A stretch of 64,000 nucleotides of DNA from the NCBI GenBank assembly GCA_030653365.1, contig JAURZL010000013.1:278473-342472 (forward strand), in the 5' to 3' direction. The translations under genes were made by a program, and so were the position numbers. The notes beneath the pieces are model-generated. The model saw only the letters and a list, made by a program, of their open reading frames with translations. It made no database searches and had not been told where the DNA came from. Below are positions 10,401 through 17,924 of this stretch, in pieces. The stretch comes from Anaerolineaceae bacterium (GTDB lineage: Bacteria > Chloroflexota > Anaerolineae > Anaerolineales > Anaerolineaceae). Within the stretch, counting starts at the first letter, position 1; every line of letters starts with the position of its first letter.

Positions 10401-10590
10401 CCCAATTAGAATTTTCGTGAATGATTGTCCAGGTGGATAAGTCAGGATTAAGATCAGGTTTCGAAGTTGGGCCGGATAATTCCTGGTAATAAAAAGGAGG
10501 AAGGGGAGATTTATTGCTATAAGCCAATGGCGTGATCAGGGCTAGTCGTGCTTTGAGTTTTTCCAATGTCCAGCGTTGCTGATGATACAT
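7411..10590 (-). CDS. Alpha-mannosidase, GH38 family
   Basis: A 1059-residue cytoplasmic protein of usual length for bacterial class II alpha-mannosidases. The N-terminal ~250 residues form the ancillary beta domain. The catalytic domain opens with HAHIDVAWLW (zinc-ligand H-x-D), continues with SQPQLYQF and ends the active site with LWLPDVFGYAW, whose Asp is the expected nucleophile. A C-terminal beta-sandwich ends the protein. The family hydrolyses alpha-mannosides from the non-reducing end. It is the first gene of a four-gene minus-strand operon, so it probably acts on the sugar imported by the MFS protein at its end. Confidence 0.9.
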   Translation of the reverse strand: MYHQQRWTLEKLKARLALITPLAYSNKSPLPPFYYQELSGPTSKPDLNPDLSTWTIIHENSNWGNWQTNFQLHTTFRIPKGWDPKQSTGIYLPLGGIEGDFSHPEALAYVDGIPYAACDRHHKEIQMKPEWHDDRDHTLMLHGWTGLGYTASGDPGIKLQMGVPQLVQIHSATRDFCALTRITLSTIENIADDNPVKSDLLNVINEAFIRLDTTHPLGINFYESVVPAYEILTAGIQKSGVPMDVRIHATGHAHIDVAWLWTLGQTRRKAERTFQNVIRYMEQFPHYHFSQSQPQLYQFIEEDQPQLFNQIKKLVSQGRWEPMGGMWVEADCNLSGSESLARQFLLGRSYFREKFGENTEAPVLWLPDVFGYAWALPQLIKQAGLKYFMTIKIGWNQYNRLPYDTFLWQGIDGTQILTHFSTVKELGSAYASTYNSMANPQEALGTWNNFQQKELHQDLLMAYGFGDGGGGPTLEMMENLEIMHDFPALPRVQHSGVKEFFESIESVQTSKMLPVWNGELYLEYHRGTYTSQAQMKKRNRKNEFLIHDVEFLACLASSLDKNYQYPTEEINAAWRTICLHQFHDILPGSSIGEVYQEAMVAYDSLEKALQSVQKEAFLVLAKYYSGDILLVNPTSFPRNELVFVKDLQTGTFFRDGNQLPTQKTNAGMWIQPGILPPYSITPIKYHQIQSEETIGNETATAEEGGFEMENVLIKLKFNGSGDLVSIFDKEEKRELLPSHSIANQFQLFEDRPLTYDAWDIDIFYDDKIEHAQQVDSLNWVEKGPLRQTLELTRKIANSYYTQTISISSNSKQIDFDTSIDWQERFKLLKVAFPVNILSPIATYDIQWGNVQRSTHRNTSWDWARFETCAHKWVDLSEGNYGVSLMNDCKYGHDIHENVMRLSLLRGPTLPDPNADLGVHQFKYSLFPHTGNWDERTQASAYALNNPIIVFDQFSTTTENQSSEKDSNLALPFFSTNCMNVVIETIKKAEDGTGFIIRLYESQRKRGQVLIKSFAPILSAWETNLLEENQQQCLVSNHHILMEIKPYEIKTIRIHIKGKE

Positions 10591-10886
10591 TCAATACCTC
10601 TTTTGATTTATGTAATTTCGTTTTCAATTAAAATTGTTTATGATAATTTTTGGATCCAAACTAGTAATTCCAGGATAATTGAATCAATCCTTCTATTATA
10701 TAAGACCTTTAGTATATGTTAAATGAATAATTATCATTGAGAATCCTGCATAATACTGGAAAATTGTGCGTAAACTTCTGATTAGTATTTGTTTTATTAT
10801 CAGAACCTATTATAATAATAAGTGTTAAAATAATTGCAAATCAAATCTTACTATATCGAATAATTACAATAATAAGGAGGCTGTAA
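10591..10886. promoter_or_regulatory. Divergent intergenic region with probable promoter for the ECF S gene
   Basis: About 296 AT-rich bases between the minus-strand mannosidase and the plus-strand ECF S gene, so both promoters must lie here. On plus, a perfect TATAAT at 10811-10816 has only a poor -35 (TTGTTT, 16 bases upstream). A strong AAGGAGG precedes the S-component ATG. I see no riboswitch fold that would reveal the vitamin transported. Confidence 0.35.
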
Positions 10887-11444
10887 ATGCCACAGGATCG
10901 AACGAGAAAATTAGTAATTACCGGAGTCATGGGTGCCATTACTATTCTTTTAGGAGTTACCCATTGGGGGTTTATTCCCTGGTTTGGCGGGATTTCATTA
11001 ACGATCATGCATGTTCCAGTAATTATTGCTGCCATTCTCGAAGGGCCAATTGTTGGATTGGGTGTTGGATTGATTTTTGGAATTTTCAGCATGATCCAGG
11101 CAGCTGTTGCTCCTTCATCCCCTGCGGATGTATGGTTTACCAATCCCCTTCTTGCAGTTTTACCACGACTCTTCATTGGTCCCGTGGCATACTTTGTTTG
11201 GAAATTGCTTGAACGCATTCCGGTTGTGGGGTTGATTGTCGCTGGAGTTGCTGGCAGCCTTACTAACACCATCTTGGTATTAGGTGTAATTGGATTGATG
11301 GGCTTACTTCCCTGGGCAGTTCTGGGTGGGATTGTCATTTCTAATGGACTGATAGAAGCTGGTGTATCTGCTTTTATTGTTGTTGTGGTGGTGGCTGCAT
11401 GGCGCAGAATTAGGGTAGGAAAACGACAGGGATCTGATTTATAG
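10887..11444 (+). CDS. ECF transporter S component (substrate-binding membrane subunit)
   Basis: A 185-residue protein with about six hydrophobic segments, the size and topology of S components of energy-coupling factor importers. Motifs fitting the family are ITLMHVP-like LTIMHVPVIIAA after TM2 and the glycine-rich GPIVGLGVGLIFGIFS. It captures a vitamin or metal ligand and associates with EcfT and the ATPases. The substrate (folate, pantothenate, riboflavin and others are possible) cannot be read from the sequence. An AAGGAGG Shine-Dalgarno lies seven bases before the ATG. It is transcribed towards ecfT and the two genes overlap by six bases at their 3' ends, an unusual arrangement for a transporter whose parts act together. 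Confidence 0.75.
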   Translation: MPQDRTRKLVITGVMGAITILLGVTHWGFIPWFGGISLTIMHVPVIIAAILEGPIVGLGVGLIFGIFSMIQAAVAPSSPADVWFTNPLLAVLPRLFIGPVAYFVWKLLERIPVVGLIVAGVAGSLTNTILVLGVIGLMGLLPWAVLGGIVISNGLIEAGVSAFIVVVVVAAWRRIRVGKRQGSDL

Positions 11445-12260
11445 AATTATGATCATAACAGAAATGATTAAGGCGGCAGCCAACAGGAAGCCGTCTTGTT
11501 TTTTAAAGGAAAGTTCTCTATAGGCACTGCGGTGGAGATGGTTCCCATATCCTCTGGCATCCATCGCCAATGCCATAGTCTCTGCTTTTTGTAAACTGGT
11601 GAGAAACATAGGAACAATCACAGGGATAATCAATTGAATTCTCTGTTTCAGATTTAATTTTTTAACACCCCAGGATGCACCGCGGGCTGCCTGTGCTTTG
11701 GCGATTTGTTCGGTTGCCTGCCCTAACATCGGTAAAAATCGTAAAGTAATCTGGATTACCATGATGAAATCTTCACTGGGGATTTTTAGCCAATTCAAAG
11801 GTCTTAACAACGATTGCAAACCATATATGAGATCACTGGTGGATAATGTGAAGCTTGCCAGGCTGATGGTCAATATCAGACTGATAAACCTTAATATAAT
11901 GGTTCCTGCAGCCAGTAATCCCTGCATGGTGATCGTAAATGACCAGATCGAGAATATTAATGGATTCTCTGCACCCGGGCTAAAGCGGAACAACTGGAAA
12001 AAGGCTATGAAAATTAGAAATGGTAAAGGGGTCTTGATGCCATTGAGAGCACTTTTGAAGGGAACAAAGGCGATTCGGAAAATTATAAAAACGATGATTA
12101 GCCCTGCTAACACCATATAGCTGTTACGAGCTAAGGTAATTGCCATCATCAGGAAGAAAAATAGCAAAATTTTTGCTCTTGGATCACGTTGATGAAACCA
12201 TGAATTGGTCGGCAAATACTGCCCAAAGGAGAGATTCTGGGTGAATTCAAAATTAGACAT
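11439..12260 (-). CDS. ecfT: Energy-coupling factor transporter transmembrane protein EcfT
   Basis: A 273-residue membrane protein with five or six hydrophobic segments. The cytoplasmic region contains the two Ala-Arg-Gly coupling motifs of EcfT, AQAARGASW and AMDARGYG, which contact the ATPases. It transmits ATP hydrolysis to the S component. The start overlaps the end of the ecfA gene by eight bases, so the two are co-transcribed and probably translationally coupled. A single EcfT next to a lone S gene fits a shared (group II-like) or dedicated module; the window does not decide between them. Confidence 0.88.
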   Translation of the reverse strand: MSNFEFTQNLSFGQYLPTNSWFHQRDPRAKILLFFFLMMAITLARNSYMVLAGLIIVFIIFRIAFVPFKSALNGIKTPLPFLIFIAFFQLFRFSPGAENPLIFSIWSFTITMQGLLAAGTIILRFISLILTISLASFTLSTSDLIYGLQSLLRPLNWLKIPSEDFIMVIQITLRFLPMLGQATEQIAKAQAARGASWGVKKLNLKQRIQLIIPVIVPMFLTSLQKAETMALAMDARGYGNHLHRSAYRELSFKKQDGFLLAAALIISVMIIIL

Positions 12261-13992
12261 TTTTCGTACCTAATGTTTCAAAAGCAGCGACTAATTGTTG
12301 TCCAATGATGATATTTTCCGGCACCATCCAGCCTTTTTCGCGCAAAATGAATCCCATTTGGGCAGCAATCGGAGCGATCATCTGGTATTGATGAAGGAAT
12401 GGGTGATCGGATAGGATCTTATCTGTTTCCTGATTAACGACAACCGTTCCTTGTGAAAGTAAAGTCACATGGTCCGTCAATAAAGCCAGGTCTTCCAATT
12501 GATGCGATGAGACCACCAGAGTCCTGCCTTCGTTGTGCACTCTGACCATTTGCGCAAGAATCTCACGCCGGGCGATTGGATCCAGTCCTGCAGTCGGCTC
12601 ATCAAGTAATAATAATGTTGGGTTCAGTACCAATGTTGAGGCAAGAGCTACTTTTCTCTTTTCTCCACCTGATAAGGCGAAGGTTAAACGATCTTTGAAT
12701 AATTCAAAATCAAGACCTACCTGAGTCATTGCAGTTTTGACTCTCTCTCTTAATTCTCCTCCAGTAATTCCCAAAATCTTTAAACCATACGCGATTTCAT
12801 CACCAACGTATTGTTCAAAAAGCTGATAATTTGGGTTCTGGAACACCATCCCGGTATATCTTCTCAGCGCAAGAAGGTCGGTTTCGTGGTTAACCTCAAA
12901 AGGTCCAACAGTAAGATTTCCGGTTTGTGGGAGATAAAGACCATTTAGGTGTTGTAATAATGTTGATTTACCTGATCCGGTTGCACCAATCAAGCCGTGC
13001 ACACTGCCCTGACGAATCGAAAAGCTGATATCTTCCAGCGCTTGATGGGCTAATGGTGTATTTTGAAGATAGGTAAAAGATATGTTTTCGGCTTTGACCA
13101 AATCGGGCTGATTATTTCTGAAGAAATGATGGTCATCCAATGGATTGAATAATTGGGGGGTAGATCTTGACTCAATTTGTTTTCTGAATTGATCGATATT
13201 CAACGGATTCTTGATGGTGGGGATCCATGGTTTGAGTTGTTCGGCGAACCAGAGCACCCTGGGCTTATCCAGATTCATTGATTTCACCAGTTTTTCATTT
13301 GTAAATAATTCATCAGGCGAACCATCAAATTTTAATGTGCCTTCGGAAAGTCCCAGAATTCGATCAGCGAGACTGGCTTCTTCCATGAAATGGGTAATCA
13401 TGATCACTGTAATGCCGGATTCCTTGAGCGTTTCAATATTACGCAAGACATCTTCTCGTCCAAATGGATCCAACATTGCAGTGGCTTCATCGAATATGAC
13501 GCAAGCAGGTTGCATAGCTAAGATCCCAGCCAATGCGACCCGTTGCATTTGACCTGCAGAAAGATGCTGGGGAGAACGGGTACGCTGTTCCCACATTCCA
13601 ACCTGTTCGAGTGATTCTTTCACCCGTTGCTGGATTTCTCTTGTTGGCAGTCCTAAATTTTCGGGTCCAAAGGCAACATCTTCTTCTATCGACGTGGCGA
13701 TCATTTGCTCTTGTGGGGATTGAAAAACCATCCCGACCCTTTGGTGAATTCTCAGGTGATTTGCGCGGTCATGTGTATCTAGACCGATGACTTTTATTGT
13801 TCCAGAATCCGGAACGAGTAGTGCATTAAGATGGCGTGCTAATGTAGTTTTCCCCGAACCATTGGCACCAACGATGGCGATATGTTCACCCTCATTAATT
13901 TGAAAACTAATCTCATGGAGCGCTGGATGTGGTGGTCCACCTGGAACGGGATGAGAGTAAGAAACTCGATTAACTTCGATTAATAATGCCAT
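12253..13992 (-). CDS. ecfA: Fused double ECF ATPase (EcfA1-EcfA2)
   Basis: Two complete ABC ATPase domains in one 579-residue chain. Domain 1 (about 1-235) has Walker A GANGSGKTT at 42-50, signature LSAGQ at 144-148, Walker B CVIFDEAT and switch His201. Domain 2 (about 298-560) has Walker A GATGSGKST at 336-344, signature LSGGE at 440-444, Walker B LLLLDEPT and His497. The linker (235-297) is poorly conserved. Most ECF modules use two separate ATPases, so this fixes a 1:1 pairing. The usual Leu of the signature and the Q-loops are present in both. It powers vitamin uptake together with EcfT. Confidence 0.9.
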   Translation of the reverse strand: MALLIEVNRVSYSHPVPGGPPHPALHEISFQINEGEHIAIVGANGSGKTTLARHLNALLVPDSGTIKVIGLDTHDRANHLRIHQRVGMVFQSPQEQMIATSIEEDVAFGPENLGLPTREIQQRVKESLEQVGMWEQRTRSPQHLSAGQMQRVALAGILAMQPACVIFDEATAMLDPFGREDVLRNIETLKESGITVIMITHFMEEASLADRILGLSEGTLKFDGSPDELFTNEKLVKSMNLDKPRVLWFAEQLKPWIPTIKNPLNIDQFRKQIESRSTPQLFNPLDDHHFFRNNQPDLVKAENISFTYLQNTPLAHQALEDISFSIRQGSVHGLIGATGSGKSTLLQHLNGLYLPQTGNLTVGPFEVNHETDLLALRRYTGMVFQNPNYQLFEQYVGDEIAYGLKILGITGGELRERVKTAMTQVGLDFELFKDRLTFALSGGEKRKVALASTLVLNPTLLLLDEPTAGLDPIARREILAQMVRVHNEGRTLVVSSHQLEDLALLTDHVTLLSQGTVVVNQETDKILSDHPFLHQYQMIAPIAAQMGFILREKGWMVPENIIIGQQLVAAFETLGTKNV

Positions 13993-14069
13993 GCCCGGTT
14001 TTTTTAACCAACAACCCTTTGATCTTTTCCGAAAAACTGATTCTTTTTAAAGCTTCTATTATTCGGGCT

Positions 14070-14078
14070 ATTGTATCA
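14070..14078 (-). promoter_or_regulatory. Possible extended -10 for the ecfA-ecfT operon
   Basis: On minus, TGA-TACAAT lies in the 95-base gap between hisE and ecfA, about 80 bases before the ecfA start. No matching -35 is visible, so this is only a candidate. No convincing terminator separates the his operon from ecfA. Confidence 0.25.
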
Positions 14079-14087
14079 TAATCCCGG

Positions 14088-14366
14088 TTATTTCTTACGC
14101 TTATCCAGCTCGTTGGATAAATCCTGAAGCGTAATCCCTTTGCTCACCATTAATACCAGAACATGATAAGTAAGGTCGGCGATTTCTTCCACAATTCTTT
14201 GATCACCCTGGCCTTTTACTGCAAGAATGACTTCGATGGCTTCTTCACCGATCTTTTTTACAATTTCATCTTCGCCACTCTGCATCAGGCGAGCGGTGTA
14301 AGAGCTGGCTGGATTTGCATATTTTCTGGTTTCCAAAGTCTGGTAAAGTTCATTTAATAAATTCAT
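14088..14366 (-). CDS. hisE: Phosphoribosyl-ATP pyrophosphatase
   Basis: A 92-residue single-domain HisE of the usual size. The all-alpha MazG-like motif is visible: GEDEIVKKIGEEAIEV, then EEIADLTYHVLVLM with the metal-binding acidic residues. It hydrolyses phosphoribosyl-ATP to phosphoribosyl-AMP, step 2 of histidine synthesis. It is the last gene of the his operon and its ATG overlaps the hisI TGA (ATGA), so translation is coupled. HisE and HisI are separate here, not fused as in enterobacteria. Confidence 0.93.
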   Translation of the reverse strand: MNLLNELYQTLETRKYANPASSYTARLMQSGEDEIVKKIGEEAIEVILAVKGQGDQRIVEEIADLTYHVLVLMVSKGITLQDLSNELDKRKK

Positions 14367-14704
14367 ACTTTCTCCGTGTTATCAGTTATTTCAAATTCCC
14401 TATAAAAACAAGATATATTTCCTGTATGACAGGTTGGCCCCTCGGGTTTTACCAGAATCAGGATGGAATCCTGATCACAATCGATGAACATTTTTTGCAG
14501 GTGAAGATAATTACCGCTTGTTTTTCCTTTGACCCAGATTTCATTTCGGCTGCGAGACCAAAAAGTGACCAACCCAGTTTCCAATGTGAATCTGAGTGTT
14601 TCAGCGTTCATCCAACCGAGCATCAGAATTTGTTTTGTATTTTGATCCTGAATGATCGCTGGAATCAATCCGTTTGGATCGAATTTTAATTTTGTTAGCT
14701 CCAT
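14363..14704 (-). CDS. hisI: Phosphoribosyl-AMP cyclohydrolase
   Basis: A 113-residue protein with the HisI core: LMLGWMNAETL, then TFWSRSRNEIWVKGKTSGN, the metal-binding DCDQDSIL, and the GPTCHTGNISCF zinc-cysteine motif. It opens the purine ring of phosphoribosyl-AMP (step 3 of histidine synthesis). It starts one base after the hisF stop and overlaps hisE by four bases. Confidence 0.95.
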   Translation of the reverse strand: MELTKLKFDPNGLIPAIIQDQNTKQILMLGWMNAETLRFTLETGLVTFWSRSRNEIWVKGKTSGNYLHLQKMFIDCDQDSILILVKPEGPTCHTGNISCFYREFEITDNTEKV

Positions 14705-14705
14705 G

Positions 14706-15464
14706 TTAAACCATCCGTATTGGTAATTTTTGATCGATTAAATACTGTTTCAAATCCTTGATTTTCATCAATCCATCATGAAATAAGGAGGCTGCCAGGG
14801 CTGCATCAGCACCACAATATAATACATCTGAGAAATGCTGCATTGTGCCAGCTCCACCGGATGCTATCAATGGCACGTTAACAACATCGGAGACAGCTTT
14901 ATTCAAATCCAAATCGTATCCAGAGAGTGTTCCGTCACGATCCATACTGGTCAGGAGGATTTCGCCGGCACCTAATTCCACAGCCTGTTTAATCCAATCG
15001 ATTGCATTAATTCCGGTAGGTTTTCGGCCTCCATTGATATAGACTTCCCAAATCTTGCCCGATTCTAAACGTGCATCAACTGCCAGAACAATACATTGAC
15101 TCCCGAACATAGCAACCCCATCTTTGATGATTTGGGGGTCAAGAACCGCCGCTGAATTAATGCTGATTTTGTCCGCTCCAGCCAGGAGAATTTTTCTCAT
15201 ATCCTCGACCGAGCGGATGCCACCACCGACAGTCAATGGAATATGAACCTGATTGGCAACCTCTCTGACAACATTTACAACCGTATCATGACCAAAAGCT
15301 GTTGCGGAAATATCGAGAAATACCAGTTCATCAGCCCCTTCCTGATCATAAATTCTGGCCTGACTTACTGGATCACCTGCATCGCGAAGATTTACAAAGT
15401 TGATCCCTTTAACAACCCGTCCATCTTTTATATCCAGACATGGAATTATCCTTTTTGCCAACAT
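14706..15464 (-). CDS. hisF: Imidazole glycerol phosphate synthase, cyclase subunit
   Basis: A 252-residue TIM barrel of usual length. It begins [19 protein letters not shown], has catalytic Asp residues in CLDIKDG and LTSMDRDGT, and phosphate-binding glycines in VGGGIRS and ASGGAG. With HisH it uses ammonia to convert PRFAR to IGP and AICAR. The ATG overlaps the hisA stop (TAATG). Confidence 0.96.
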   Translation of the reverse strand: MLAKRIIPCLDIKDGRVVKGINFVNLRDAGDPVSQARIYDQEGADELVFLDISATAFGHDTVVNVVREVANQVHIPLTVGGGIRSVEDMRKILLAGADKISINSAAVLDPQIIKDGVAMFGSQCIVLAVDARLESGKIWEVYINGGRKPTGINAIDWIKQAVELGAGEILLTSMDRDGTLSGYDLDLNKAVSDVVNVPLIASGGAGTMQHFSDVLYCGADAALAASLFHDGLMKIKDLKQYLIDQKLPIRMV

Positions 15465-16207
15465 TATTTATGCTCCTGTAAATTGAAAATTGATTGAGGA
15501 TCAACACTACCTTCGTACAAAGCTCTACCCACGATAACGCCTGGAAGTTTGGCTGATTTAACCGCCATGATGTCACTTTTTGAATAAATTCCACCTGATG
15601 CAATTACCTCAAGCCCACTTTTTTGTGCCAGTTGGCTGGTTGAATCCAGATTGACACCACCCCCAACGCCATCCCGATTAATATCGGTGTAAATAATCGT
15701 TTTGATGCCCAATTGCTTGATTTGAAGACTCAGGGTTAGGGCAGATATGGTTTGATTGATTGTCCAGCCATGCGTGCGAACCATACCTTCCCATGCATCA
15801 ATTCCAACAACAATTCTTTGCTCACCAAACTCCTTTATCGCGATCTTCAATAGGTCTATATTTTCCACTGCAATGGTGCCTAGAATTACTCGTGAAACTC
15901 CTAAATCAAGTGTTTTTTCAATCATTTCCAGTGACCGTAGTCCTCCCCCTAATTGAATTTTGATTTGATCATTCTTTGTCAATGAAAGAATTTTCTTTAT
16001 CGCAGCCAGATTGTTATTCTCCTGATCTTTAAACGCGCCATCCAGATTGACGATGTGAAGCCAGGTTGCTCCCTGACTGATCCAATTTCTGGCAACAAGT
16101 TCGGGATCTGTTGAATAAATGGTTTTCTCCTTTGGATCACCCTGTTTCAATCGGACAACATTGCCATTCATCAAATCAATTGCCGGATAAATTGTAAATG
16201 AGCTCAT
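15464..16207 (-). CDS. hisA: ProFAR isomerase (phosphoribosylformimino-AICAR-P isomerase)
   Basis: A TIM barrel paralogous to His[19 protein letters not shown] at the N-terminus carries the catalytic Asp, then LGGGLRS, and [11 protein letters not shown] holds the second Asp, with ASGGI near the end. It catalyses the Amadori isomerisation in step 4 of histidine synthesis. The frame is open to an ATG at 16225, inside hisH. The ATG at 16207 is one base past the hisH stop and has AAAGG eight bases upstream, giving 247 residues, so I chose it. Confidence 0.94.
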   Translation of the reverse strand: MSSFTIYPAIDLMNGNVVRLKQGDPKEKTIYSTDPELVARNWISQGATWLHIVNLDGAFKDQENNNLAAIKKILSLTKNDQIKIQLGGGLRSLEMIEKTLDLGVSRVILGTIAVENIDLLKIAIKEFGEQRIVVGIDAWEGMVRTHGWTINQTISALTLSLQIKQLGIKTIIYTDINRDGVGGGVNLDSTSQLAQKSGLEVIASGGIYSKSDIMAVKSAKLPGVIVGRALYEGSVDPQSIFNLQEHK

Positions 16208-16208
16208 A

Positions 16209-16835
16209 TTACGAACCTTTCGCATCCAGGAAATTGCTCAAAATTTGTAAACCAATCTTGTGACTCTTTTCGGGATGAAATTGCACACCGAAGATATTAT
16301 TGCGAGTTACCATACTGCAAAAATCAATCCCATAATCGGTGATAGCGGATATATCAGACCCAGTTGCCGGGACACAATAATAAGAATGATTGAAGTAAAC
16401 ATAATCACCAGGGTCTATTTTTTGTAACAACGGATTTCGAACTTCAAACCATAATTGATTCCAGCCCGTGTGTGGGATCTTTAAATTTCCCAGATTCTCA
16501 AACTTTTTGACTGAACCAGGAAGTACACTTAATCCGGGGTGTGATCCATTCTCTTCACTGAGATCAAATAAAGCCTGCATTCCTACGCAGATACCCAGGA
16601 TTGGTTTCCCTGATTGAATAAATTCGCAAATTGGATTGGTCAATTCCTTATCGTGTAAACCTTGCATAAATCCTGCGAACGCACCCACACCAGGCAGTAT
16701 AACTCTATCCGCATTCTTAATATCTTCTGGTTTATCACTGATTATGATCTCATCGGTGAGTAATTTTAATGTTTGATAGACTGAATGCAGATTGCCTGTA
16801 CCTGCATCAACCATTAATATTGGTATTGATTGCAT
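16209..16835 (-). CDS. hisH: Imidazole glycerol phosphate synthase, glutaminase subunit
   Basis: A class I glutamine amidotransferase. The oxyanion strand PGVGAFAGFM is followed by the nucleophile elbow LGICVGMQALF (Cys), and the His-Glu pair lies in GVQFHPEKS. It delivers ammonia to HisF. Two ATGs are close together: 16841 has its Shine-Dalgarno almost touching, while 16835 has AGGA seven bases upstream, so 16835 is preferred (208 residues). The gene sits between hisB and hisA. Confidence 0.95.
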   Translation of the reverse strand: MQSIPILMVDAGTGNLHSVYQTLKLLTDEIIISDKPEDIKNADRVILPGVGAFAGFMQGLHDKELTNPICEFIQSGKPILGICVGMQALFDLSEENGSHPGLSVLPGSVKKFENLGNLKIPHTGWNQLWFEVRNPLLQKIDPGDYVYFNHSYYCVPATGSDISAITDYGIDFCSMVTRNNIFGVQFHPEKSHKIGLQILSNFLDAKGS

Positions 16836-16844
16836 ATTCATATC

Positions 16845-17924
16845 CTAAAAAAGCATTTCTTTGGTGGAGGGGATTTGACCGGATCGGCGGACATCTACCC
16901 CACATGATTGATACAAGGCCCTGGCCAGGGCTTTAAAAATCGCCTCACACATGTGATGATTATCCTTACCGGCATGAACCTGAATGAACAAATTGCATCG
17001 GGCAGCAATCGCGAACGACTCCAGGAAATGTTCAAACAATGAAACCGGTAATTCACCAATATTCTCTCCGTTCCATTGGCTCTGGATAACACAATATGGT
17101 CGACCCGAAAAATCAAGGGTTACTGTCGCCAGACTTTCATCCATGGGAATGGTAGCGAACCCCATCCTGTTAATGCCTTTGCGATCGCCTAATGCCTGCC
17201 GGAATGCATCTCCCAGAATTATTCCACAATCTTCCATGGTGTGGTGTTGATCAATATCCAGGTCACCAACTGCTTTGAGATCAATATTGAATAATCCGTG
17301 TCTGGAAATCTGATTGACCATATGATCCAGAAAAGGTATCCCTGTTTCAATAGATGATTTACCATTTCCATCCAGATCAAGTTTTATGATTATTTGTGTC
17401 TCAGCAGTCTTGCGTGAAATGGTTGCCGTTCGGAGATTTTGACTTTGTAAAAAGGATTGCCAGAAAGTTTCAACACCTAATTTCTTTGAAATTTCCAATA
17501 TTTCATCTGGAGACAAAATCTCATTCAGGATCGTTAAACTAGTGAAAAAACCATTTAATGGATTGATGTCTGTCGGTTTCCATTTATTGTCCAGTTTCAC
17601 CGACTCCAGCAAGGATTTACCCTGGTTGAAACCATAGAAAACAGTATCTGGATCGGTTGCACGCAGCCAGGTAATCCAATTGATATTCAAATTGGCATTT
17701 TTATTTTTTTCTGATCCGGGAATTACCAATACATCAAATCCATTCAATGGTAATCCAACATGACTGGCTGTAACAGCCAGAGTTTCTCCTTTATCTGTAA
17801 AGGGAAGGTAACTACAAATTTCAAACTGAATTTCTGCAAGCGACTTGCATTCTTTGAATGTAGTCAATAACGCAGCTATATCAACAAATGATGCCCATGG
17901 ATAATAGATAATCCCAATTTTCAT
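16845..17924 (-). CDS. hisB: Fusion: DJ-1/PfpI-like domain + imidazoleglycerol-phosphate dehydratase
   Basis: Two domains in 359 residues. Residues 165-359 are a complete HisB with FLDHM (198-202), HHTMED (227-232), a second metal motif EHFLESFA and HAGKDNHH (317-324), so it should dehydrate IGP (step 6). Residues 1-160 resemble the DJ-1/PfpI (class I amidotransferase-like) fold: start KIGIIYYP..SFVDIA, strand FDVLVIPGS (63-71), then FYGFNQGKSLLES where the family has its nucleophile elbow. The Cys expected there appears to be Asn100, so the domain is probably not an active hydrolase. Enterobacterial HisB is fused to a phosphatase instead; this partner is different. The ATG overlaps the hisC TGA (ATGA). 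Confidence 0.88.
   Translation of the reverse strand: MKIGIIYYPWASFVDIAALLTTFKECKSLAEIQFEICSYLPFTDKGETLAVTASHVGLPLNGFDVLVIPGSEKNKNANLNINWITWLRATDPDTVFYGFNQGKSLLESVKLDNKWKPTDINPLNGFFTSLTILNEILSPDEILEISKKLGVETFWQSFLQSQNLRTATISRKTAETQIIIKLDLDGNGKSSIETGIPFLDHMVNQISRHGLFNIDLKAVGDLDIDQHHTMEDCGIILGDAFRQALGDRKGINRMGFATIPMDESLATVTLDFSGRPYCVIQSQWNGENIGELPVSLFEHFLESFAIAARCNLFIQVHAGKDNHHMCEAIFKALARALYQSCGVDVRRSGQIPSTKEMLF

Noticed and set aside
10841..11338. 165-residue minus-strand open frame opposite the ECF S gene
   Set aside because: It is antisense to a clear membrane protein, is rich in Pro/Thr/Ile as expected from such a shadow frame, and has no Shine-Dalgarno.
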